Source: Gymnothorax reevesii
Lineage: Eukaryota; Chordata; Actinopteri; Anguilliformes; Muraenidae
Direction of reading: 5' to 3'
DNA: 64,000 nucleotides
NCBI GenBank assembly: GCA_029721435.1
Contig: CM056583.1
Coordinates: 93,603,575-93,667,574 of the forward strand
The notes under the pieces are model-generated. The model did not search any database and was not told where the DNA came from. It worked only from the letters and a program-made list of their open reading frames with translations. The translations under genes and the position numbers were made by a program. Of the stretch, positions 20,640 to 32,020 are shown in pieces. Position 1 is the first letter of the stretch, and each line of letters starts with the position of its first letter.

Positions 20640-22080
20640 TGTGAATAAAATCAAAATGCAATGACTTTCAGATCACATGCCAATATGTTGTTTACAATAG
20701 AACATAAAAAACATTTCAAATGTTGAAACTGAGACATTTTACATTTTTATCCACAAAATTTGGTTATTTCAAATTTTCTGGCTGCAACAGGTCTCAGAAG
20801 TTGGGACACAGGCAAAAAAGGGCTGAAAATGTAATTTATATATAAGAGAATCAGCTGAAAGAACATTTGGTCAATTCAATGGAGAAGTTCCAATTTCAAG
20901 AAAAAAAACATTTGCAGTTATCTCATTTATGTTGTTTAAATATACATTACCTCTTCTATCAAAACCAATGAATGTTTAAGGAGTAGTGTACTCTACTGAA
21001 AAAAACACTGCATTGAAGTTTCAATATTTTCATAATTATAAGACTGAATATCCTTGTTTTTCAACAATCCCGACCGGAGATAAAAGCCTCAGAGCGTTTC
21101 CCTCGTGGCCATAAGTCACGTTTCGGAGAGTTTCTTTTCCTCATAAGTTAATTAGTGCATTTCTGACGGAGCTTCTGGTGAGGTCAGGATCTGCATGGAG
21201 CAGCAGGATGTTCCAGTTGCTCTGCTGCCTTTACCTCTGTATGACTCCATTGTTTTGTCCCATAAGTCACAAATTTGGTCTGATAAGATGAAACCAGAAT
21301 CGAAGCCCGCTGTGCTCTGTAACTCTCATGGGTGTCCCATCGAGATGGAATTTTTCAGCCACCTCACATGGAAAAGGTTGCACTGATGAAATAGGGGGCA
21401 CTGAAAAGCATCGGGTCTCCGAAAAAGTTAGGGCTGAATGTTTGGATGTACCCGCACCTTCTGAATTAGCAAACCGATCAGAAACTGTTTGTCCTCTATG
21501 CTGATCAGGAGACAGTTGAGAAATAGAGACCACAATTAAAACCTGGAGCCACATGGACAGGAAATCAAGACTCTTCCCGGTACATGTGCAGCCCAGTGTT
21601 TTAAAGTAGTTGAACTAAACATTATCAAATATTCTAATCACTCTGCTACTGATGTTTCGGAGATGACATGTTTTCATTTCATTTGCCATTAGCAGACTTA
21701 TGAAGGTCTATGACCATCTGCCTCTTTTGAACAGACAGTTGTTTTGTTTTCTACCTGGTGTTGGAGGACACAGGGATATTGAATATTTGTTACCTCATTT
21801 TTTTTCCCCCTTATGAAACAGGAAGTGATGTCATGACTCAATACAGTTCCTTAACACTTCGATAAAACTTAACAGGAATTTAACACCTGGTATAATTTTG
21901 GTAGATATTATCTACAATGATCTTTAAGGGTGCCATAAATTCAGATGCCTTGATTTAGAGGAAATTGATTTTTAATTAAGGTTTGGTTCCATTGGAAGAT
22001 TAATATCCACTTCCTGGAGCTACAGATGTCACTGCTTGGACACCTGATTGTTTAAAGAACTTTGGACTTTAATTTACTCA
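20640..22080. mobile_element. AT-rich Tc1/mariner-like relic sequence
   Basis: GTCTCAGAAGTTGGGACACAG ... ATATAAGAGAATCAGCTGAA near 20790-20870 resembles the leader of fish Tc1-like elements. CCATAAGTCACG (21110) and GTCCCATAAGTCACAA (21256) start a series of similar motifs continuing to 24950. No transposase frame is readable in this part. Confidence 0.35.
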
Positions 22081-22084
22081 TCAA

Positions 22085-22328
22085 TTAATTAGCGAGCCCG
22101 CGGAGGATGGGCTTCCCCACTACAGCCGGGTTCCTCCTGAGATTTCTTCCCACTGGGGAGTTTTTTCTCACCACAGTTTGAGGATTTTTCTTCCTTCATG
22201 GAGTTTTTTTGCCTGCTATTTGGGGATTAGGGATTAGTCTGGGCTCTGCTCTTTTCTCTCTGTAGAGCGTCTTTGTGACAGCCTGCCTGTGAAAAGCGCA
22301 ATACAAATAAAATTGAATTGAATTAATA
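22085..22328 (+). mobile_element. L2-type LINE 3' tail
   Basis: It contains GAGGATGGGCTTCCCCAC, CACTGGGGAGTTTTTTCTCA and GTGAAAAGCGCAATACAAAT, then (AATTG)n. It matches the complement of 46940-47190 and the 3' end of the LINE at 55600-55745, so it is a strongly 5'-truncated copy. Confidence 0.8.
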
Positions 22329-23079
22329 TCATACAGAATTCCTCACATGTTGGCATTTATAGTTTCTATATAAATATATTTTTTAGAATTTTTTAAAAGT
22401 ATTTTTGTGCATTTCTATTCAGGGGTGCCAGAAATTTTTGAGCCCACTGAAAGTACAAAATTGGTTGTCTTGGGCTCAGTGGATCAGGGAAAATCATATA
22501 TGTTTGAACGAGACGACCACGTCATATGACACTATAACGAAAAAACGACAGGCCATATGACGAAGGAAACACGATGAGTAAATGGTAGAGGCATGTGTGT
22601 GTGATTTAATTTGCCTAAATACCCAGCTTTGTATTCCCTGTGACTTTAAAGTCAGTTGCAACTAGCTGCGAGCGCCACGGTTTATATGACTGTGGACTCC
22701 TCTGTCCCATAAATCACATACAGCCATTTGCCTAAAACATTTCTAATACTGTCTTTTGGAGGCTTTTGATGTTGAACTGTTTGATCATGTTGTTCTTTCA
22801 GTCATACAGTATCACTAACTGATGTGATGCTGATGTCATGTCCCGTTTAAATTTCACTACTTCAGTCCAATGCATTTTCTGCTGTTTGTTCAAAAGGTTT
22901 TGAATTACATTTAAGGTATTTGATGTTCAATAAATGTTTTATCCCTTTGTAAATTGATGAATACATTTTTAAATGTAAAAATGAAATGATAGGATATTTA
23001 CGGACTAAAAAAAGAATCACTGCACAAGTAGACCTTGGGATCGTGTCCCATAAGTCATGCCATTCTTCCGAGAATCATA
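22329..23079. other. Intergenic AT-rich stretch
   Basis: No coding recognised. It contains two members of the CCCATAAGTCAC motif series (22705, 23046). Confidence 0.4.
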
Positions 23080-24609
23080 CAAAACCCAATACCAGTGAAG
23101 TTGGCACGTTATGTAAATCGTAGATAAAAACAGAAAACAATGATTTGCAAATCCTTTTCAACTTATATTCAATTGAATACAATGCAAAGACAAGATGTTT
23201 ACTTTCCAAACTGAGAAACTTTTTTTTTTTTTTTGCAAATAATCATTAACTTTGAATTTAAAGGCAGCAACACATTGCAAAAAAGTTGGCACAGGGGCCT
23301 TTTTACCACTGTGTTACATCGCCTTTCCTTTTAACGACACTCCGTAAACGTTTGGGAACTGAGGAGACCAATTTTTGAAGCTTTTCAGGTGGAACTCTTT
23401 CCCATTCTCGCTTGATGTACAGCTTAAGTTGTTCAACAGTCTGGGGTCTCCGTTTTCGTATTTTACGCTTCATAATGCGCCACACATTTTCAATGGGAGA
23501 CAGGTCTGGACTACAGGCAGGCCAGTCTAGTACCTGCACTCTTTTACTACGGAGCCATGCTGTTGTAACACGTGCAGAATGTGGCTTGGCATTGTCTTGC
23601 TGAAATAAGCAGGGGTGTCCATGAAAAAGACGTTGCTTGGATGGCAACATATGTTGCTCCAAAACCTGTATGTACCTTTCAGCATTAATGGTGCCTTCAC
23701 ATATGTGTAAGTTGCCCATGCCTTGGGCACTAATACTCCCCCATACCATCACAGATGCTGGCTTTTGAACTTTGCGCCTATAACAGTCCGGATGGTTCTT
23801 TTCCTCTTTGGTCCGGAGGACAGGATGTCCACAGTTTCCAAAATCAATTTGAAATGTGGACTCGTCAGACCACAGAACACTTTTCCACTTTGCATCAGTC
23901 CATCTTAGATGAGCTTGGGCCCAGCGAAGCCGGCGGCGTTTCTGGGTGCTGTTGATAAATGGCTTTCGTTTGCATTGCCCATGTGGTGATGTCCTTTACA
24001 CACTGATGTCGGTTTTTGATGCAGTACCGCCTGAGGGATCGAAGGTCACGGGCATTCAATGTTGGTTTTCGGCCTTGTCGCTTACGTGCAATGATTTCTC
24101 CAGATTCTCTGAACCTTTTGACGATATTACGGACCGTAGATGATGAAATCCCTAAATTTCTTGCAATAGCTCGTTGAGGAATGTTGTTTTTAAACTGTTC
24201 GACAATCACCTCGCGCATTTGTTCACTAAGTGGTGACCCTCGCCCCACCCTTGTTTGTGAATGACTGAGCATTTCAGGGAAGCTGCTTTTACACCCAATC
24301 ATGGCACCCACCTGTTCCCAGTTAGCCTGTTCACCTGTGGGACGCTCCAAATAAGTGTTTGATAAGCATTCCTCAACCCTCTGTCTTTTTTGCCACTTGT
24401 GCCAGCTTTTTTGAAACACGTTGCAGGCATCAAATTCCAAATGAGCTAATATTTGCAAAAAATTACAAAGTTTACCTGTTCGAACATTAAGTAACTTGTC
24501 TTTGCAGTGTATTCAATTGAATATAGGTTGAAAAAGATTTGCAAATCATTGTATTCTGTTTTTATTTACGATTTACACAACGAGCCAACTTCACTGGTTT
24601 TGGGTTTTG
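23080..24609 (-). mobile_element. Tc1/mariner transposon, nearly complete
   Basis: The termini CAAAACCCAATACCAGTGAA and, on the other strand, CAAAACCCAAAACCAGTGAA are part of inverted repeats about 150-200 bp long. Both sit directly inside TA dinucleotides (23078-23079 and 24610-24611), the Tc1 target duplication. It encloses a transposase gene on the minus strand. Confidence 0.93.
23303..24458 (-). pseudogene. Tc1 transposase (DD34E) with one frameshift
   Basis: The N-terminal part reads QMREVIVEQFKNNIPQRAIA and NLGISSSTVRNIVKRF, the paired helix-turn-helix region that binds the terminal repeats. RKRQGRKPTLNARDLR is a GRPR-like/second HTH segment. After a single-base shift near 23960-24010 the catalytic domain continues: WSDES (first Asp), FQQDNAKPHSA (second Asp) and SPDLSPIENVW (Glu). 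There are exactly 34 residues between the second Asp and the Glu. The C-terminus ends KRKGDVTQW with TGA-proximal stop at about 23303. Start codon uncertain. No other lesion was seen, so the copy is young but inactive as it stands. Confidence 0.9.
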
Positions 24610-25002
24610 TACAAAAATGAATTTGGCTTCTTTCCTAAAAATGACCCCAGTAACAAGATACACTAAGTGGCCAAACATTGGGCAACAAACTGATTCCATA
24701 CCTTTAAAACTGAGCTAGATTTTCAACTTTCTTTAAACCCAACAAAAATCCGTGGTCCACAAATATCCCATAAGGCACAGATTGGCTGTTTGCCCCCTCC
24801 TGTAATGACCTTTAACCCGACATAAAGCTTTTGTGTGTTTTTTGGAGAGTTAAGTCTACTTTCTTACGATGTATAATTACAAGGCATTCTCATCACTAGT
24901 TTCTTCAAATTTTCACTTGAAACATTGCAGTTTTTCATTAAATGTCCCATAAGTCACAATGGAATTGACCATTTAGCAAGTAATTAAATTAACTGGCATC
25001 AG

Positions 25003-25590
25003 GTGTGTAACATGATTGGCTATAAAAGGGTTGTATTAGAGAGGCTGAGTCTCTCAGAAGTAAAGATGGCCAGAGGCTCTCGAACCTGTGAAGGCTTGCG
25101 TAAAGAAATTGTGGAATACTTTAAAAACAATGTTCCTCAATGTCAAATAGCAAAGGCTTCGAAGGTCTCATCAACAGTGCATAACATCATCGAAAGATGA
25201 TGAAAGACAAGGCCGAAGACCTTTACTGGATGCCCGTGATCTTCGAGCCCTCAGACGCCACTGCATCTGCCACCAAAAACTCTATCATGCAAAAAGGAAG
25301 CCATTGTTGAGCTTGATCCAGAAGCACTGGCGTGTTCTGTAGGCCAAGGCTCATTTTAAATGGACTGTAGCAAAGTGGCAAAGTGTCCTGTGGTCAGACG
25401 AGTCCAAATTTGACATTCTTGTTGGAAATCATGGGCGTCGTGTCCTTCAGGCTAAAGAGGAGAAAGACCATCCCTCCTGTTATCAGTGTTCAGTTCAAAA
25501 GCCAGCATCTCTGATGGTATCGGGATGCGTTAGTGCATATGGTGTGAGACACTTGCATGTTTTGAAAAGCACCATGAATGCTGAAAAGTA
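25003..25590 (+). pseudogene. Second Tc1-like transposase relic, interrupted
   Basis: From 25067, ARGSRTCEGLRKEIVEYFKN and APQC/QIAKASKVSSTVHNIIER form a Tc1 HTH region. Shifted frames give [15 protein letters not shown] pieces, then [19 protein letters not shown]. The sequence stops abruptly at 25588 where the terminal repeat of the 23080-type Tc1 begins at a TA. Upstream AT-rich leader with TATAAAAGG at 25023. Confidence 0.7.
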
Positions 25591-25840
25591 CAAAACTCAA
25601 AACCAGTGAAGTTGGCATGTTATGTAAATCATAAATAAAAACAGAATACAATGATTTGCAAATCCTTTTCAACCTATATTCAATTGAATACACTGCAAAG
25701 ACAAGTTACTTAATGTTCGAACAGGTAAACTTTGTAATTTTTTGCAAATATTAGCTCATTTGGAATTTGATGCCAGCAACATGTTTCAAAAAAGACAGAG
25801 TTGAGGAATGCTCATCAAACACTCATTTGGAACATCCCAC
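25591..25840. mobile_element. Terminal repeat of the 23080-type Tc1, partial
   Basis: It begins CAAAACTCAAAACCAGTGAA directly after TA (25589-25590) and follows the inner terminal repeat (ATTCAATTGAATACACTGCA) and leader through CATTTGGAATTTGATGCC. It is nested in the older relic at 25003. The opposite end was not found nearby. Confidence 0.85.
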
Positions 25841-25864
25841 TGAGGCTTCCAATGTGCATTTTTT

Positions 25865-26330
25865 TTAAATTTTCGGAGTTTGACGCGACACTTGTCGCCA
25901 GTGGGCGTTTGGGCTCAAGGGATGGTTTAGTGAAAACCACATCCATGATTTCCATTGGCCATCAGAGTCTCTGGACGGTTCCTGAGTGGACTTTGATGTA
26001 TCTTTATAGTAATCATTGTGCACAAATTTCCATCTGTGACCTCGTTTCTGCCTCCTAGCCAACACAACCAGATTTTTTTGCCAAAATGTCAGAGTACTTG
26101 GTGTAATATCATTGATCTTAACAAGTACTCCTGTTGCCCCGCTACTAGCACAATGAACCCCCATCTGTATAGTCCTCATCACCAGTACTTGCATTATTTC
26201 CATACTTTTTCTGGCCATAATACATCTCCTTCTTGCGTTTTAAGTTTTGTGCTATTGCCCTTACTGTGCCATGTGGTGTTTTTAACCATTAATGCATTCT
26301 TTGGAACGCGTGACCGTGCTTTTGAAGGCT
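25865..26330 (-). pseudogene. Third Tc1-like transposase relic
   Basis: The minus strand reads KINDITPSTLTFWQKNLVV, then WKFVHNDYYKDTSKSTQE and WMWFSLNHPLSP, decayed from the QDNDPKHTSKSTQ...WPSQSPDLNP block of Passport/SB-like fish Tc1 elements. Many substitutions in key residues (catalytic Asp changed) show long decay. Confidence 0.65.
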
Positions 26331-26334
26331 AACG

Positions 26335-26605
26335 TTTTTGCCAGTGTTGGTTTATCGGTCTCTGTTTGTGCACAAGATAACTCAAAGAGTAACAAACTGA
26401 TATCTCTGAAATTTTGTGGGTGGGTTACTGTTATATCAGGGATGGACACTATAGATTTTGACCGTGATTGGTCAAACAATATGGCCACCACAGCAACCAT
26501 CTAGAACTCCTATGTTGAAGATACCTTTTAATTTCAAATGAGCCATGTTCACTCAGCAAGATTTCAAATGTGCTCCCTTGGCGGAGGTTTGTACTCTCTT
26601 GTTTT
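26335..26605 (+). repeat. Dispersed TGATATCTCTGAAATTTTG repeat
   Basis: It shares GATAACTCAAAGAGTAACAA...ATCTCTGAAATTTT and CTTGGCGGAGGTTTG ends with the 5483 repeat family. No coding. Confidence 0.5.
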
Positions 26606-26614
26606 ATGTAGGAT

Positions 26615-26800
26615 TTCAGCTGCTCAATACTTTGCAGCCACTTATGACATATTTTCAATTTCATAATGCGCCCAATATTATCAGTGGGTGACAGGTCTGG
26701 ACTGCAGTCAGACCACTTAAGCGCCCAGAATCTTTTACTATGGAGCCATTGTGTTATATTACATGCAGAGTATGGTGTTTAGCATTGTTAGGGAGGTGGT
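26615..26800 (-). pseudogene. Tc1 transposase fragment
   Basis: The complement strand keeps pieces of NAKHHTL...HNGSIVKD...VQTCHPLIILGALWN and corresponds to the catalytic block of the 23303 transposase (shared words such as GACAGGTCTGGACT and TACTATGGAGCCAT). Degraded. Confidence 0.65.
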
Positions 26801-28240
26801 AGGACGGGTAGGGTAATTACACTATACGAGATGGGTTATCGACCAGAATATACTACGGAGACATTGGTTTGAAACTTGCATTTTTTTTCAGTATTGATAT
26901 TCGCTGGTTGGTCAAAGGGGTGTGCAGATTGAGTCTGAAAAGATAAAATAAAAAAAATACAAAAAGGATCTCATTTCTTAAGTTAAATCCATCTAACTTA
27001 AGTATGGGAAGTAGCCAAATCTACATGCAAATAATATTTTTTATATATAAATGTATTCTTATTATCATATGCATGTTGACTAAGCTGATATCACACAAAT
27101 TCTCTTAGGTTAACAAAGGAGAATTTCATTGTCCCCGAATACACTTATTACATTGGCTGTGTCGCCATCTAGCGGTATTGCGTAATGGCGTCAACGCGAC
27201 AGATATACAGACTTCCTTCCATATGGGAATTCTAAGTGCATTTCGGCAGTCGAAACAATAGATGGTCATTCTTAATGTAAACCTTATGCAAACACATTAT
27301 GTAGAAGGGCACATGAAGCTCTTAGAAGAAACTTACACTTTGTCACTTCAAGGAAATGATTGCTCATGCAGCAACAAACCAGCAAAGGGTCTTGCAAACA
27401 CGTGTGAATTTACTTGACATTATCATCGTATTTCGACGTGAATTTACTTGTCAAAAAAAAAAAAAAACTTGTCGTCAATGACTCAAGATACTCGGAATCG
27501 AAACTGGATATTACCAAGTATTACTGGATGCTTAATGCGGCAGGTAATCAACTTAGGCTATAATTTGTCAGAGTGCACTGAACTGGTACGTCTGCTCATG
27601 GCTGCAATCGCAGGGAAAGAAAGATGATTCAGTCAGCCTGGTGCCCCTGCCTCGTTGCGCTTGCGCTCCAAGTGAGGCCCTGGTAACAATGACTCAATGG
27701 CTGCTTCCAGTGAAGGAAATCCAAGATGGCGGACCAGGTAGGTTTATCATTGAAATGTCTTCGTTTTGATATTTCTAGGAGGTGTCATGAAACGTCATGG
27801 TGGTCATAAATACATTTCGATATACCATGTTGATTACCGATCTCTATAAATTTTAAGAACAAAGGGATAGTTTTATTTTGGCATGTGTAGGCTACTTGCC
27901 GAGGCGAGCTGAGATGTAAACAAACCCAGGGCATGGACAGTGCATTAGATACCTCAGTAAGAAACGCATGAGTTTTGCCACATATCGTGTCGCGATACAC
28001 ATCTTATTGCGGGAAGTGCCCTTTAGGGGCCAGACCTTTTCTACAAGCGTGGTGTTCCTGAAATGAGCGAGGCTCTCCCTTAAAGTGTATATGTCAGGTT
28101 AATTTTCCAAAGATTTTGTACTATTTTCTTGTGGGAAATACATTTCTGAACGATTATACATCATATTTTAATGTTGTTGGTGATCAGAAAATGGAATATA
28201 AAACAAAAAAGTAGGTACTTTTAACAGTGGTTTACAACGC
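26801..28240. other. Intergenic stretch, one exon-like site
   Basis: No long coding frame. At 27726 AAG-ATGGCGGACCAG-GTAGGT looks like a Kozak start, four codons (MADQ) and a good donor; see findings. Poly-A run at 27454-27467. Confidence 0.35.
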
Positions 28241-28247
28241 TCCCATA

Positions 28248-29182
28248 ATCAGGCCTACCAAACAAAACGTAGCCTCAGCACACAAAAACTTTGAAATGCC
28301 TGCATTAATCGCGGAAATAGCAACTGAAAAATAATACCCCGCCACCGAAACTGCAAAAACCGCAACATAAACTGTTGACTCGTAGCATAAGACTATGAAA
28401 CTGCAACATCTTTCGCATCCGTCTTTGCCATTTACTGCGCTTGCGCGTACCGGCCCAGACTGCTTTCAGAGATAGGAAGGAGACACGCCTGATTCCGCTA
28501 AGTTAAACTTCCGAATATGACGTTGTTGTTAATGCAGATGTTTAACAATGAATTGTAAGACGTAGCTGTTACATCCACATTCTCGTAAATTCGCTTATTT
28601 TAGCATGTCACCCTGCCGAAAATGAGCGATGCACTGTCGATTTCGCTATAGTCTTAGAGTTGCCAATTTGACGACTTTCTCGCTTAATCTGGCGACTTTC
28701 CAAATCGGGATTGTTCGTCCACTCAAGACGACTGTACACGTCTTGAGAAAGTCGTCAAGTTGGCAACTCTAAGACTATAGCGAAATCGACAGTGCATCGT
28801 TCATTTTCGGCAGGGTGACATGCTAAAATAAGCGAATTTACGAGAATGTGGATGTAACAGCTACGTCTTACAATTCATTGTTAAACATCTGTATTAACAA
28901 TAACGTCATATTCGGAAGTTTAACTTAGCGGAATCAGGCGTGTCTCCTTCCTATCTCTGAAAGCAGTCTGGGCCGGTACGCGCAAGCGCAGTAAATGGCA
29001 AAGACGGATGCGAAAGAAGATGTTGCAGTTTCATAGTCTTATGCTACGAGTCAACAGTTTATGTTGCGGTTTTTGCAGTTTCGGTGGCGGGGTATTATTT
29101 TTCAGTTGCTATTTCCGCGATTAATGCAGGCATTTCAAAGTTTTTGTGTGCTGAGGCTACGTTTTCTTTGGTAGGCCTGATA
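28248..29182. repeat. Long near-perfect palindrome (arms about 435 bp, 63-bp spacer)
   Basis: The left arm 28248-28681 and right arm 28745-29182 are inverted copies with only a few differences (for example AATTTGACG/AACTTGACG, AATGCAGATG against AATACAGATG, CAAACAAAACG against CAAAGAAAACG). The spacer 28682-28744 contains GGCGACTTTCCAAATCGGG. No coding frame. It could be a foldback transposon or a recent inverted duplication. Confidence 0.93.
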
Positions 29183-29398
29183 ATGCAATGCCTACGTCAC
29201 GAAAGGTAGAGAAGAGCCTGTCAGAGTACGACTGGCAATGAGCCTGCACTATACAGCAGCTTGCAATGTGTAAGAATTCATCCTTAACAGGGCACAGGGT
29301 CCAAGAACGTTCCCTGTCAAAAATAAACAAATTTTATGCCAGTGGGTTCAATTTGTCCACATCAGATGGGCAAATTTTGAATACGCTAATGTCACACC

Positions 29399-30624
29399 CA
29401 TAGAAATATATATTTAGAACCCTAGATTGCTGATGATGTCATATTTACATTACCCAAAGTGAAGCACCCGGCAACCATATTGATACACCTAACTTCTTCA
29501 TAAAAATAAATGGTTTCCTATGAGACCAGTTTCAAATAAGTCAAATAAGCATTAAAATGCTGAAATATGCGGCTGTCTTTTGCAGCAATATTCATTTGAA
29601 GGGCTCAAATAAAATGTTTCATACGTAAATTAATATAGAAATGCAAATTTGTCACTCTAATAGAAAAAAATCGAGTTCTGTCCTAGCTTGCTAATTAGCC
29701 ATCCCATTGACTTGAATAGCCCGCGATTGAAAGCAAACGCGAGCGATTGATTACGGTCACCAGCGAGCTACCTTGGTATCCCTACCGTCGCAGGGACTTC
29801 ACTGACTTAGCAGTTAATAAAATTAACAAGGTGGCTAACTAGCCAGCTATTTGTAATTGACATTTAGCGGAAGTGCTTTTTACCTGCATAATATTTAAAA
29901 CAGTGGACAAGTCGCTTTGTCTCGCTTTGTCTGTTAATACATAGTTCCAAAAGACAAGGAGGGGAGAAAGGCTTGGCTGTTAGAAATCAGGAGAGAAAAC
30001 CTTTCTCTATCCCCTCGATCTGCGCTGTGCAGTGATAATTTTTGGCAGCAGTGTTTAAGTGGGACAGGGGCAAAGATGAAGCTGAGGAAAGGAGTAGCCA
30101 GAGTTAACTAGCGCTTCCTTTTATCAACGTTGGCATTAGCCATGTGATTCAGTATGAACAATTCGGTTGACGGCAAATATGCTCAACCAGGGTACAATGA
30201 AGTGAGGAAACCAGAGAGTAATTTAATAACGTACACGGACATACATCGACTTTCCTTATAACGGTGAAAACGTCCAAGCAGTTATCTTACCAGAGGGTCA
30301 TTAAAAGCCTTGGTCACGTTAACTAAATTTTTCTGCTCACACTTAAACGTTGATAACGAGTCACATTTCAATTTACCCTTTAGCAAGTGTGGCGCTTTCC
30401 ATCCTCCGAAAAGCACATATTTAGGGAGACAAAATGTTGCTCTGCACAACGATACCAAAATAACACCGACTCGCACGCAAGTGTTTTTGAAAATGTAATT
30501 TTCAAGTAGGCGAAAATAAATGGGAGTCTACATGCGAATTTTACTTCCGGGTGTGTGAACAGATGCATCACTTGAGCGTACCCTATCAGCAATCTAGTGT
30601 TCTACATATATATACATATCTATG
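29399..30624 (+). mobile_element. P-element-like nonautonomous transposon with THAP remnant (copy 2)
   Basis: The termini CATAGAAATATATA...AGAACCCTAGATTGCTGATG and the complement CATAGATATGTATATATATG...AGAACACTAGATTGCTGAT are inverted repeats. A perfect 8-bp target duplication GTCACACC flanks it (29391-29398, 30625-30632), as P elements make. Exon 1 remnant 29557-29624 (ATG, AVFCSN, KMFH, GTAAAT donor) matches copy 1 base for base in length (68 bp). The region 29944-30111 reads VPKDKEGRKAWLLEIRREN and later SPRSALCSDNF, the second half of a THAP finger with the zinc-ligand His replaced by Asn. It ends in a stop. No catalytic domain. Confidence 0.9.
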
Positions 30625-30632
30625 GTCACACC

Positions 30633-31617
30633 ACAGTTTCCATGGGATGACCATAGGGATGACACCGCCCACACAAGCACCTGTCAAAAATAGCGACAAA
30701 GGACACCTCTCTCTCTCTCTCTCTCGATACATCTCCCCCAGACAGACCATAGCATTCCCATGAATCAGCTATGGGCAAACTACACCCAGGCTAGCAAGCA
30801 TGATGCCTTTGTTATCATCTGGCCAGTACATGTGTAATCAACGTCTTCATCTGAACATCACATTATCACAGCAGCTAGATGTACAGAAAACGTTGGTTCT
30901 TCACTCAGAGTTATTCATACACTGTAAAATATGTGTTATTCTTGTTACGGTTTTCACTGCTGTTTGTGGACTTGCTCTCGTGCTAGTTGCTACTCACCAG
31001 GTCACCTCACCAACCCTCCACTCATTGCCTCCATTGAAGCATTAATCAGTCTCTGAGGGCCAGTATTTGTTGGATTTTCCCCTCTCCTACGCCCGACCGG
31101 CTCGAATTATATGGTTGTGACCCATCATAAATTTCTGTGGCGTTTTTTGCCACCTCCTCATGCCCCCAATCACTCGCCATGGTAAGCAGAGGCTACTTTC
31201 CTCCACGGCTCCCTTACATGACGTAGTTACCAGGTTACCTGAAAAAAACCAGCTACTACAGAAACAGACAAAAAGTGTAATTTAACGGCATTGGTAGATA
31301 GTTCTAGAAATACTGAAATACTGTACGTATATTTTGAAGGCTTTACGTACACATTAGACGAGAGTAGTGTTGAATCTGAGATATACACTTTAAAAAAGGC
31401 AGCTGGTTGGCAGTAAATGTTGCACCAAAACCAGGGGTGCGTTCAAAGTCGGCAGTATGTAGCAAAAGTATATTTAAACGCCAACAGTCGTGCACTGAAC
31501 ACCCCGTTGTATCACGCAAGCGTTGCAACTATAGCAGCCGAGAGGGCCATACTGTGCGTTCTCTTGGAAGAATTCTCGGAGCCTGATGAAATCAGGTCAT
31601 ATTCGTGTTTGATTTTT
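30633..31617. other. Intergenic stretch
   Basis: A short (CT)n tract occurs at 30706-30725. No coding or named repeat recognised. Confidence 0.4.
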
Positions 31618-31628
31618 AAACTTTTTAA

Positions 31629-32020
31629 GCTGCCGGGTGGCTCACACGGTTAAGGCGCTGCAATGCAGAGGTGATCACCACGTCGCGGGTTCGAGCCTCG
31701 GCGTACCCACTGGCAGGGGTCGGCAGCTTTTCAGAGTAGCGCACAATTGGCTATCGCGCTACAGGGTTACAAACTGGGAAGGGTCTGCCGGTTTGGGCAT
31801 TCGATAACAGCTTTATTCTTTGCTCCAGCGCCTCCTGTTTGCCAGACGGGCGCTCGTCAGGAAGAATCCGGCTTGGTTCATGTTCGGGTATCCTCCGCCC
31901 TCGCTCTGAACTTGCGAAGATTCAACCAGCGAGTGTATAAGAATCAGTGGCTGACAGGCACGTGCTTCGGAGGAGAGCCGTGAACTGTCATCACTATCCT
32001 GAGTTGGCAGCAAGGGGTCG
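31629..32020 (+). mobile_element. tRNA-derived SINE, 5' part
   Basis: The head has pol III promoter boxes: TGGCTCACACGG (A box, about 31639) and GGGTTCGAGCCTC (B box, about 31689), as in a tRNA. A unique body follows (GGCACGTGCTTCGGAGGAGA). An 11-bp target duplication AAACTTTTTAA stands at 31618-31628 and again at 39392-39402, after the 3' part. The SINE (about 478 bp when the insert is left out) is split at 32020 by the Gypsy element. Confidence 0.88.

Noticed and set aside
26018..26332. A plus-strand ORF of 104 codons
   Set aside because: It is the shadow of the antisense Tc1 transposase relic.
31629..31760. A tRNA gene
   Set aside because: A and B boxes are present but no cloverleaf with a proper anticodon arm and acceptor closes; it is the head of a SINE with an 11-bp target duplication.
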